Shown in pieces: positions 54,301-61,600 of a stretch of DNA of 64,000 nucleotides; the first letter of the stretch is position 1, and every line of letters begins with the position of its first letter. The stretch spans positions 2,790,001 to 2,854,000 of the forward strand of contig NZ_CP051006.1 in NCBI RefSeq assembly GCF_014673495.1. The letters run 5' to 3'. Both the position numbers and the translations under genes were made by a program. The notes beneath the pieces are model-generated. The model ran no database searches and was not told the DNA's origin. It saw nothing but the letters and a program-made list of their open reading frames with translations. The stretch is from Streptomyces griseofuscus (lineage in GTDB: Bacteria > Actinomycetota > Actinomycetes > Streptomycetales > Streptomycetaceae).

Positions 54301-54394
54301 TAATCGGACGATGCGTATTCGTGTCCCGGGGCCTTAAGGTTTCGGGACGCGGCTCCACACGGATGGGTGCCCGACGCAGTCGGAGGAGGAGAAA

Positions 54395-54994
54395 GTGGCA
54401 ACACCCCCAGGAGGTTCGCCCTCGGGCAATTGGTCGTACGGCCCTGCCCAGGGCCACGGCGACGGCTCGGCGAACCCGTACGACTTCCCCTCCGCACCGC
54501 ACCACCGGCAGCCCTACGCCCCGCAGGGCCCCGGCCCCTCGCCGTACGACCGGCCACAGGGCCCCGGTCCTTCGCCGTACGACCAGCCGCCGGCCCCGCG
54601 CATCCAGCCGGTCCAGCCGCAGCGCCGCCCCGAGCCGGCGCCCGCGGCGGCGAACAACCCCTTGGTGCGTCCGTACGCCATGACCGGCGGCCGGACCCGC
54701 CCGCGCTACCAGCTCGCCATCGAGGCGCTGGTGCACACCACCGCTGCTCCGCACCAGATGCAGGGCCAACTGCCCGAGCATCAGCGGATCTGCAATCTCT
54801 GCCGGGAGATCAAGTCGGTGGCCGAGGTCTCGGCCCTGCTGACGATCCCCCTCGGCGTGGCCAGGATCCTCGTCGCCGACTTGGCGGAGGCGGGCCTGGT
54901 CGCCATCCATCAGCCCGGCGGCGACGAGAACGCCGGTGGCCAGCCAGACGTGACACTGCTCGAAAGGGTGCTCAGTGGACTTCGCAAGCTCTAG
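54395..54994 (+). CDS. cvnC: DUF742 protein CvnC (second conservon)
   Basis: A 199-residue DUF742 protein. The C-terminal ~115 residues parallel the first CvnC, but it carries an extra ~65-residue Pro/Gln/Gly/Tyr-rich N-terminus (SPYDRPQGPGPSPYDQ). GTG 54395 has GGAGGAG upstream. It overlaps cvnD by 20 bp, the same overlap as in the first conservon. Confidence 0.92.
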   Translation: MATPPGGSPSGNWSYGPAQGHGDGSANPYDFPSAPHHRQPYAPQGPGPSPYDRPQGPGPSPYDQPPAPRIQPVQPQRRPEPAPAAANNPLVRPYAMTGGRTRPRYQLAIEALVHTTAAPHQMQGQLPEHQRICNLCREIKSVAEVSALLTIPLGVARILVADLAEAGLVAIHQPGGDENAGGQPDVTLLERVLSGLRKL

Positions 54995-55565
54995 CGGAGG
55001 GCCGGTTTCTCAGAGTCGCTCCACCACCTCCGCGAAGATCGTGGTGGCGGGCGGCTTCGGCGTGGGCAAGACCACGTTCGTCGGCGCCGTCTCTGAGATC
55101 AACCCGCTGCGCACAGAGGCCGTGATGACGTCCGCATCGGCCGGCATCGACGACCTCACCCACACCGGAGACAAGACCACCACCACGGTGGCCATGGACT
55201 TCGGCCGTATCACCCTGGACCAGGACCTCATCCTGTACCTGTTCGGTACGCCGGGTCAGGACCGCTTCTGGTTCATGTGGGACGACCTCGTCCGCGGCGC
55301 GATCGGCGCCGTCGTCCTCGTCGACACCCGGAGGCTCGCCGACTGCTTCCCGGCCGTCGACTACTTCGAGAACAGCGGCCTGCCCTTCGTCATCGCCCTC
55401 AACGGCTTCGACGGCAACCAGCCGTACAACCCGGACGAGGTGCGCGAGGCACTCCAGATCGGACCCGACACCCCGATCATCACCACCGACGCCCGGCACC
55501 GCGCCGACGCGAAGTCGACGCTCATCACGCTCGTGGAGCACGCGCTGATGGCGCGGCTGCGCTGA
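54975..55565 (+). CDS. cvnD: Ras-like GTPase CvnD (second conservon)
   Basis: A 196-residue GTPase, almost the same as the first with a longer N-terminus (FASSSGGPVSQSRSTTSAK). GGFGVGKTT, LFGTPGQDRF and NGFDG are all retained. The only clear core changes are H to N and T to N in the GxQPYxPDE loop. Its 140-bp identity with the first copy points to recent gene conversion. Terminator at 55686-55718 follows. Confidence 0.93.
   Translation: MDFASSSGGPVSQSRSTTSAKIVVAGGFGVGKTTFVGAVSEINPLRTEAVMTSASAGIDDLTHTGDKTTTTVAMDFGRITLDQDLILYLFGTPGQDRFWFMWDDLVRGAIGAVVLVDTRRLADCFPAVDYFENSGLPFVIALNGFDGNQPYNPDEVREALQIGPDTPIITTDARHRADAKSTLITLVEHALMARLR
55170..55309 (+). repeat. 140-bp block identical to 49851-49990 (cvnD copy 2)
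   Basis: Base-identical with the first cvnD over the whole span, with the differences clustered outside it. Confidence 0.9.
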
Positions 55566-55685
55566 AATCCGGCTACTGGGCTGCCCGTCACGGTCGTAGG
55601 CCGTCCGCGGGCAGCTCTTTGGCTGCTCGCCGCGCACGCGGCAAAGCCACATCTGGATACACGCCGCGCCCCTTCGGGCGCGCAT

Positions 55686-55718
55686 GAAGAAGGGCCCCTC
55701 CACGAGGGGCCCTTCTTC
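55686..55718. terminator. Terminator between the second conservon and accE
   Basis: Perfect 15-bp stem (GAAGAAGGGCCCCTC arm) with a CAC loop and a T-rich right flank, placed between convergent genes and usable on both strands. Confidence 0.9.
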
Positions 55719-55732
55719 TGTGTCTTCTTCGC

Positions 55733-55927
55733 TCAGCCGTGCCAGCTGTGCGGGGCGCGGAAGCCGGGTTCGCGGTCCAGGCGGCGCCAGCCGGCCTTGG
55801 GGTGGGGGCGGTGGTGGGTCGGCTCGGCGGGGCGGGCGGCGGCGCGGGCGAGGAGGACGGCCGTGATGGCGGCGACCTCCTCGGGGTCGGCGTGGCCCTT
55901 CTCGACGCGGATGTCGGCAGTGCTCAT
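55733..55927 (-). CDS. accE: Acyl-CoA carboxylase epsilon subunit AccE
   Basis: A 64-residue subunit: STADIRVEKGHADPEEVAA, then VLLARAAARP, then a basic Trp/Arg/Pro tail. It matches the epsilon subunit found next to accB in Streptomyces, where it boosts assembly and activity of the AccA-AccB complex. ATG 55927 has GGAG about ten bases upstream. It follows accB by 35 bp, so the two form an operon. Confidence 0.9.
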   Translation of the reverse strand: MSTADIRVEKGHADPEEVAAITAVLLARAAARPAEPTHHRPHPKAGWRRLDREPGFRAPHSWHG

Positions 55928-55962
55928 GGGTGTCAGTCTCCGTAAGAGAGATGTCCGCTCGG

Positions 55963-57558
55963 TTACTGCGGGGGGTTGCCGTGCTTGCGGGACGGGAGGT
56001 CGGCGTGCTTGCTCTGGAGCATCGCCAGCGACTTCACCAGCACCTCGCGGGTCTCGGCCGGGTCGATGACGTCGTCGACCAGGCCGCGCTCGGCGGCGTA
56101 ATAGGGGTGCATCAGCTCGGACTTGTACTCCTTGACCATGCGGGCCCGCATGGCCTCGGGGTCCTCGGCCTCGGCGATCTGGCGGCGGAAGATGACGTTG
56201 GCAGCGCCCTCCGCGCCCATCACGGCGATCTCGTTGGTGGGCCAGGCGTAGGTGAGGTCGGCGCCGATCGACTGGGAGTCCATGACGATGTAGGCACCTC
56301 CGTACGCCTTGCGCAGGATCAGCGAGATCCGCGGCACGGTGGCGTTGCAGTAGGCGTACAGCAGCTTCGCGCCGTGCCGGATGATTCCGCCGTGCTCCTG
56401 GTCGACGCCCGGGAGGAACCCGGGGACGTCCAGGAAGGTCACGATCGGAACATTGAAAGCGTCACACATCTGGACAAAGCGCGCAGCTTTTTCACTCGCC
56501 TCGATGTCCAGTACGCCCGCGAGGACCTGCGGCTGATTGGCGACGATGCCGACCACCTGGCCGTCGATCCGGGCGAGGGCGCAGATGATGTTGCGCGCCC
56601 AGCGCTCATGGACCTCCAGGTACTCGCCGTCGTCGACGATCTCCTCGATGACCTTGGTCATGTCGTACGGCCGGTTGCCGTCGGCCGGGACCAGGTCGAG
56701 CAGGACGTCCGAGCGGCGGTCGGCCGGGTCGGAGCACTCGGTGCGCGGGGGGTTCTCGCGGTTGTTCTGCGGCAGCAGCGACAGCAGGTAGCGCACCTCG
56801 GCGATGCACGTCTCCTCGTCGTCGTACGCGAAGTGGCAGACACCGCTCGTCTCGGCGTGCACATCCGCGCCGCCCAGGCCGTTCTGGGTGATCTCCTCGC
56901 CCGTCACCGCCTTGACCACGTCCGGTCCGGTGATGAACATCTGCGAGGTCTCGCGGACCATGAAGACGAAGTCCGTGAGGGCCGGCGAGTACGCCGCGCC
57001 GCCCGCGCACGGGCCCAGCATCACGGAGATCTGCGGGATGACACCCGAGGCCTTCGTGTTGCGCTGGAAGATGCCGCCGTACCCGGCGAGGGCGCTGACG
57101 CCCTCCTGGATGCGGGCGCCCGCGCCGTCGTTCAGGGAGACCAGGGGCGCGCCGGCCGCGATGGCCATGTCCATGATCTTGTGGATCTTGGTGGCGTGGG
57201 CCTCACCCAGTGCGCCGCCGAAGATGCGGAAGTCATGGGCGTACAGGAAGACCGTTCGGCCCTCGACCGTGCCCCAGCCGGTGATGACACCGTCGGTGTA
57301 CGGCTTCTTGGCCTCCAGGCCGAAGCCGGTCGCGCGGTGCCGGCGCAGCTGCTCGACCTCCTGGAAGGAACCCGGGTCCAGGAGCAGCTCGATCCGCTCC
57401 CGCGCCGTCAGCTTGCCCTTGGCGTGCTGCGCCGTGGTCGCCTTCTCGCTGGGGCCGGCCACGGCCTGCGCACGAATGTCGTGCAGTTCGGCGACCCGTC
57501 CGCGCGCGTCCGTCGGCTCGCCGGTCGGCTCACCCGTCGTCTCTTCCAAAACGGTCAT
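55963..57558 (-). CDS. accB: Acyl-CoA carboxylase carboxyltransferase beta subunit AccB
   Basis: A 531-residue carboxyltransferase. The two crotonase-like halves are clear: KLTARERIELLLDPGSF and VSLNDGAGARIQEGV, GGIFQRN, GPCAGGAAYSPALTDFVFMV, then DVPGFLPGVDQEHGGIIRHG, LRKAYGGAYIVMDSQSIGAD and WPTNEIAVMGAEGAANVIF. With AccA (biotin) and AccE it forms malonyl-CoA or methylmalonyl-CoA; the S. coelicolor orthologue accepts acetyl-, propionyl- and butyryl-CoA. ATG 57558 has AAGG upstream. It supplies precursors for fatty acid and polyketide synthesis. Confidence 0.95.
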   Translation of the reverse strand: MTVLEETTGEPTGEPTDARGRVAELHDIRAQAVAGPSEKATTAQHAKGKLTARERIELLLDPGSFQEVEQLRRHRATGFGLEAKKPYTDGVITGWGTVEGRTVFLYAHDFRIFGGALGEAHATKIHKIMDMAIAAGAPLVSLNDGAGARIQEGVSALAGYGGIFQRNTKASGVIPQISVMLGPCAGGAAYSPALTDFVFMVRETSQMFITGPDVVKAVTGEEITQNGLGGADVHAETSGVCHFAYDDEETCIAEVRYLLSLLPQNNRENPPRTECSDPADRRSDVLLDLVPADGNRPYDMTKVIEEIVDDGEYLEVHERWARNIICALARIDGQVVGIVANQPQVLAGVLDIEASEKAARFVQMCDAFNVPIVTFLDVPGFLPGVDQEHGGIIRHGAKLLYAYCNATVPRISLILRKAYGGAYIVMDSQSIGADLTYAWPTNEIAVMGAEGAANVIFRRQIAEAEDPEAMRARMVKEYKSELMHPYYAAERGLVDDVIDPAETREVLVKSLAMLQSKHADLPSRKHGNPPQ

Positions 57559-57958
57559 GTAGCGACCTTACGAAGGACACCAAGGAAAGCGAGCCGTCGA
57601 CTCCGTACAGTCTCACGCCCGTTTTCCTGGTGCGAGTGAACAGAACCCGGGCGAGGTGCAGGCGTTCCGACTGCTCAGAGGCGGCTTGCGTTGTAGGAAC
57701 ACCACAAGGACGACACCGGGGAACCATCCTGCATTCGTGGGAACGGGCATGCCATCCCTGGAGTGACACGACCCCTCGGACGGCCCTCAGCCGGGACCCG
57801 GCCCCCACGGTATGCGCATCCCCCGGGGAACGCGCATAGTGACTTTGAGTCATTGACACGCCACGCTGCGGATGATGTTGAAAACTGAACGGAATAGGTC
57901 TACCGTCTGAGTCGTTGGGTTCGTTGAACGTTAAACAGAATGGCTCCAGGAGGACGTC
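57559..57958. promoter_or_regulatory. 400-bp divergent regulatory region accB/YceI
   Basis: No gene is supported. Two symmetric elements: TGACT-TTG-AGTCA (57840-57852) and GTTGAACGTTAAAC (57923-57936), the latter an imperfect MarR-like palindrome 23 bp before the YceI start. A -10-like TAGGTC lies at about 57895. The rest shows no further structure. Confidence 0.45.
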
Positions 57959-58561
57959 ATGGGCATCTTCGGCCGCAAGGACAACACGACCGCCACCCCC
58001 GCACAGGCCACCGGCCCCGATCTGACCGCGCTGACCGGCGACTACACGATCGACCCCGCGCACACCACGATCGAGTTCGTGGCCCGCCACGCGATGGTCA
58101 CCAATGTGCGCGGCAGCTTCCAGGACTTCAGCGGCAGCCTCCACCTGGACGGTCAGGATCCGGCCAAGTCCACGGCCACGCTCGACGTCACGATGGCGAG
58201 CATCGACACCGGCAACGCCGACCGCGACGGCCATCTGAAATCGGCCGACTTCTTCAAGATCGACGAGTTCCCGACCATGACCTTCCGCTCCACCAAGGCG
58301 GAGTCCCTGGGCGGCGAGGACTACCGCATCACCGGCGACCTCTCGCTGCTCGGCGTCACCAGGCCGATCACCATCGACCTGGAGTTCAACGGCGTCGCCA
58401 AGGACCCGTTCGGCAATGTGCGGGCCGGTTTCGAGGGCAAGGCCGAGCTGCTGCGCTCCGAGTGGGGCCTGACCTGGAACGCCGCGCTGGAGACGGGCGG
58501 TGTGCTGATCTCCGACAAGATCAAGCTCAACTTCGACGTCTCCGCGATCAAGAACGCGTGA
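57959..58561 (+). CDS. YceI-family lipid-binding protein
   Basis: A 200-residue lipocalin-like YceI protein: YTIDPAHTTIEFVARHAMVT, VRGSFQDFSGSLHLD, and GDLSLLGVTRPITIDLEFNG. The family binds isoprenoids or fatty acids in a beta-barrel; no signal peptide is seen here, so it is cytoplasmic. ATG 57959 has AGGAGG upstream. A palindrome in the promoter suggests repression, perhaps by a MarR protein, but the MarR gene nearby faces another target. It overlaps the convergent FUSC gene by 14 bp. Confidence 0.92.
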   Translation: MGIFGRKDNTTATPAQATGPDLTALTGDYTIDPAHTTIEFVARHAMVTNVRGSFQDFSGSLHLDGQDPAKSTATLDVTMASIDTGNADRDGHLKSADFFKIDEFPTMTFRSTKAESLGGEDYRITGDLSLLGVTRPITIDLEFNGVAKDPFGNVRAGFEGKAELLRSEWGLTWNAALETGGVLISDKIKLNFDVSAIKNA

Positions 58562-59600
58562 GCCCGGGCCGGCCGCGCCGTACCGGCAGCAGCCACCACG
58601 CCGACGCCACCGACAGCACCGCCCCCGCCGCGATCGCGGAGAGCCGGGCCGGCAGCTGATCGGTGGCGCTCTGGCCGAAGTACCCGGGGAGCAGGGCGAG
58701 GGCGGTGGTCATGCCGGCCGCCCAGCAGGCGTGGTCGAGCAGGCGCAGCCACAGGGCGATGGCGAGGACGCCGAAGAGGGCCGCCACCGCCGGGTGCCCG
58801 CCGAGCCCGCAGGCCGCCACCCCGGTCGCGACCAGGGTGCCCGCGCAGGCGCCGACGAACCGGCGGACTCCCTTGCGCAGCACGTCTTTTCGCCCCCGGT
58901 TGCCGCTCGCCACGACGTACGCGGTGAGCACCGGCCAGGGCCAGTGGCCGGCGTACAGGAGCCGTCCGAGCATGAACGCGGCGGCGATCGCGGCCGCCGG
59001 CTGTACGGCCGTCCGTGTGCTGGGGCGCGGGCGCGATGCGGTCGCGCGGCGGGGCTTCGGGGGCCCGGGACGCTCGGGGTTTTCGGGGCCCGGGGTGAAT
59101 CGGGCGGCCGATGTCCGCACCAGCAGTACGCTCGCCCAGGCCAGGAGGCCGATCAGCGCGGACCAGCCCCAGTTCACCGCCTCGGGCCGGGCGTCGGCGG
59201 TCAGGGTGGGGCCGGGGACGATCAGCAGGGCGACGATCGGCAGGGTGGTCAGGGTGCCCGCGCGGGTGGCGGCGGGGCCGTAGCGGCGGATCCAGATCGC
59301 GAGGGCGAGACCGGCGGTGAAGAGGGCCGCGCCGATCCAGTGGTGGGCGGCGAGCAGCCGGGACAGGCCCGCGCACACGGCGGCCGCCGGGGGCAGCAGG
59401 GCGAGCGCGGTGAGCCGGCCGCGCCGGTCGGCCCGCCAGCGGCCCCGCCCGAGGGTCACGGTGAGGGCGACCGCGAGGACCAGGGAGTCCGTGTGCAGCC
59501 CGGCCGCGCCCTCCAGCCACAGTGCGGCCGCCCAGGAGAGCAGAACGGCCGTCATCGTCACGGCGGCTTCATAAGCGTTGCGTATCAGTCTCTGACGCAC
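58548..59600 (-). CDS. FUSC-family membrane protein (aromatic acid exporter-like)
   Basis: A 350-residue membrane protein with two bundles of hydrophobic helices (residues about 15-75, 85-165; 205-345) and a central Pro/Arg linker. The second bundle has PWPVLTAYVVASGNRGRKD and RFVGACAGTLVATG, typical FUSC motifs. FUSC members export aromatic carboxylates. GTG 59600 lies 6 nt after TAGTCT, so the message is likely leaderless. It is divergent from a MarR regulator, its probable controller. Confidence 0.85.
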   Translation of the reverse strand: MRQRLIRNAYEAAVTMTAVLLSWAAALWLEGAAGLHTDSLVLAVALTVTLGRGRWRADRRGRLTALALLPPAAAVCAGLSRLLAAHHWIGAALFTAGLALAIWIRRYGPAATRAGTLTTLPIVALLIVPGPTLTADARPEAVNWGWSALIGLLAWASVLLVRTSAARFTPGPENPERPGPPKPRRATASRPRPSTRTAVQPAAAIAAAFMLGRLLYAGHWPWPVLTAYVVASGNRGRKDVLRKGVRRFVGACAGTLVATGVAACGLGGHPAVAALFGVLAIALWLRLLDHACWAAGMTTALALLPGYFGQSATDQLPARLSAIAAGAVLSVASAWWLLPVRRGRPGLTRS

Positions 59601-59606
59601 TGTCCG

Positions 59607-59612
59607 AGACTA
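59607..59612 (-). promoter_or_regulatory. Candidate -10 box of leaderless FUSC transcript
   Basis: Minus-strand TAGTCT, 6 nt, then GTG 59600. Confidence 0.45.
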
Positions 59613-59647
59613 GAGCCTGTGAGTCGGCTCTTTAATAAGTGGCTGCG

Positions 59648-59653
59648 TACGAT
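59648..59653 (+). promoter_or_regulatory. Candidate -10 box of leaderless marR transcript (with CGATATCG palindrome)
   Basis: TACGAT, 7 nt, then ATG 59661. It overlaps the perfect 8-bp palindrome CGATATCG (59650-59657), a possible MarR operator core. Confidence 0.45.
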
Positions 59654-59660
59654 ATCGCGC

Positions 59661-60104
59661 ATGGATGATCATCTCGCCGATGCCGCCGCCCTCCGTCGTG
59701 CCGTCGTCCGGATCAACCGGCGGCTGCGGCAGGAGCGCGGGGAGGGCGGCCTGAGCCCCAACCAGCTCGCGGTGCTGGGACATCTGCACGCGCATGGCCC
59801 GGCCACGCCGGGGCGGATCGCGGCGTGCGAGCGGCAGCGGCCGCAGTCGCTGACGCGGGTGTTCGCGGATCTGGAGGCGGAGGGGCTGATCGCCCGGGAG
59901 CCGGACGCGGACGACCGCCGGCAGTCCGTGCTGACCCTCACCGCACCGGGACGCGGGGCGCTGGAGCGGGACATGGCCGAGCGGGACATCTGGCTCGCCG
60001 CCGCCCTGAGCACGCTCGGCGAGACGGAACGAGGCGTGCTGACGCTGGCGGCGGCGCTGCTGGAGCGGGTGGGGGCGATGGAGATACCGGGCACGGAGGT
60101 CTGA
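59661..60104 (+). CDS. MarR family regulator
   Basis: A 147-residue winged helix repressor: LSPNQLAVLGHLHAHGPATP, GRIAACERQRPQSLTRVFAD, and the wing REPDADDRRQSVLTLTAPGR. No ribosome site; TACGAT lies 7 nt before the ATG. Divergent from the FUSC transporter, with start codons only 60 bp apart, so it likely represses that gene and itself. Ligand probably a small aromatic, by analogy with MarR/FUSC pairs. Confidence 0.92.
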   Translation: MDDHLADAAALRRAVVRINRRLRQERGEGGLSPNQLAVLGHLHAHGPATPGRIAACERQRPQSLTRVFADLEAEGLIAREPDADDRRQSVLTLTAPGRGALERDMAERDIWLAAALSTLGETERGVLTLAAALLERVGAMEIPGTEV

Positions 60105-60130
60105 CCGCCGCCCCTTGCGGAAGTCCCCTC

Positions 60131-60195
60131 ACGGGAGCCGTCCGGGGCGATGCCTTACGGGAGCCGCCCTACGGGAGCCGCCCCTACGGGTACGG
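60131..60195. repeat. ACGGGAGCCG short direct repeats
   Basis: ACGGGAGCCG occurs at 60131, 60157 and 60171, with ACGGGTACGG at 60186, in the 92-bp gap between the marR stop and the TPM-like gene stop. No stem-loop long enough to be a clear terminator. Confidence 0.6.
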
Positions 60196-60196
60196 C

Positions 60197-61549
60197 TCAG
60201 TCGCCGAACCCGCCACCGAAGTCGCCCCCGTCTCCCCCGCCGAAGCCCCCGCCGTCGCCGAATCCGCCGCCGAAGTCACCGGGGTCGAAGTCGGTGCCGG
60301 AGACATCGCCGCCCTGGAAGTCGGCGCCGCCGAAGTCGCCGTACCCGGCGCCGTAGTCGGCCGCGTACGAGGGCGTGGACATCATGGAGCCCAGCAGGGT
60401 GCCGAAGAGCAGGCCGGGGAGGATGCCGCCGCCGAAGTAGCCGCCGGCCCAGGGGCCGTAGGCGGGTCCGGCGTCCCAGTAGGGGCGGCGGCCGTGCTCG
60501 GTGTCGACCTCGCGGATCACGGGGTCGCGGCCGTCGGCGAGGCGGGTGGCGTCGGCGGCGCAGACCGGCACCTCGCGCGGAGCGCCGCTGGGCGGGCTCC
60601 AGGTGGCGTCGGCGACCGAGGGGCCGTGGCGGGGGTCGAAGAAGCAGGGCGGGCGGCGCTCGGGCAGCGGGCGGCCCGCGCGGCGCGCGGCCAGCTGGGC
60701 GAGGGAGAAGCGGCCGTCCTCCAGCGCCTCGGTCACCGGCCGGACGTCCTCCGGCCTGCCCGCCTCGGCCATCCGCTGCTTCGCGCTCTCGTAGGCGTCC
60801 AGGGCGCGCTCGTAGTCACCGCGCATCGCGTCGTCCGCGCCGGGTTCGGCCGGGTGGAAGTCGAGGCGGTCGAGCTCCTCGCCGAACGCGGTGATGTCCT
60901 CGTCCACCACCACCCGCAGCCGCTCCAGGGCGGCCCGCTGCTCGCGCTCGCGCCGTCGCCGGCTCCGCCGTACCAGCGTGTACGCGCCCGCGGCGCCCGC
61001 CACCAGTACCGCGGCGACCGCGATCAGGCCGGTGCCGGAGCCGGCCCCGCTGCCGGCGGCGTGCCAGCTGCGGGGCGCGCGGCCGCCCATGTTGGCCAGC
61101 GCGCGGTCGGTGAAGTCGGTGAGCTGGGCCTTGGTGCCCTCGCCGTGGACGCTGGTCACCAGGTTCTGCCGGGCGGTCGACGACATCACGGAGGCGTCGG
61201 CGCGGGCGTCGAAGCGGTCGCCGAGCCGGATGCCGTACAGACCGGTGATGCCGGTGGCGGCGCGCAGGTCGGGGAAGAGGTTCGTGGTGGGGTAGCCGGC
61301 CGGGAGGACGACGACGAACAGCGGTTTGTTCGCGTCCTTGATCCGTTTCGCCAGCGCGCCGGCGTCCGCGCGGGACAGCTGGCCGGAGGCGGCCGGGTCG
61401 ACGTAGACCGGGCCTGAGCGCAGGGCGCGGGCGATGGTGGAGACGCCGGTGTCCGCGCTCGCCCCGGGGGCGAGCGCGGTCGCCAGGACCAGGGCGAGCA
61501 CGGCGAGCAGCAGGGCGGGGAGGCTTCGGGTCCGCGGGACGGCCTTCAT
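60197..61549 (-). CDS. Exported TPM-like membrane protein with Gly/Asp/Phe tail
   Basis: A 450-residue protein. A signal peptide with LPALLLAVLALVLATALA leads, then an extracytoplasmic domain (about 34-165: GPVYVDPAASGQLSRADAGA, LFVVVLPAGY) as in the TPM_phosphatase/YgcG fold, a membrane helix (about 175-195), a basic segment, then a cytoplasmic helical part (about 200-340) and a tail of GDFGGGFGD/GGADFQGGDVSG repeats. The family is of unknown function with membrane-repair roles proposed in plants. ATG 61549. The GDFGG tail is also seen in other bacterial TPM proteins. Confidence 0.82.
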   Translation of the reverse strand: MKAVPRTRSLPALLLAVLALVLATALAPGASADTGVSTIARALRSGPVYVDPAASGQLSRADAGALAKRIKDANKPLFVVVLPAGYPTTNLFPDLRAATGITGLYGIRLGDRFDARADASVMSSTARQNLVTSVHGEGTKAQLTDFTDRALANMGGRAPRSWHAAGSGAGSGTGLIAVAAVLVAGAAGAYTLVRRSRRRREREQRAALERLRVVVDEDITAFGEELDRLDFHPAEPGADDAMRGDYERALDAYESAKQRMAEAGRPEDVRPVTEALEDGRFSLAQLAARRAGRPLPERRPPCFFDPRHGPSVADATWSPPSGAPREVPVCAADATRLADGRDPVIREVDTEHGRRPYWDAGPAYGPWAGGYFGGGILPGLLFGTLLGSMMSTPSYAADYGAGYGDFGGADFQGGDVSGTDFDPGDFGGGFGDGGGFGGGDGGDFGGGFGD

Positions 61550-61600
61550 GTCTCGACGCTACCCGAAGCCCCCCTTAAGGGGTGATTCAGGGCGGACCGG

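Noticed and set aside
61571..61582. CCCCTTAAGGGG as a terminator
   Set aside because: Only a 4-bp GC stem with TTAA loop; too weak to call.
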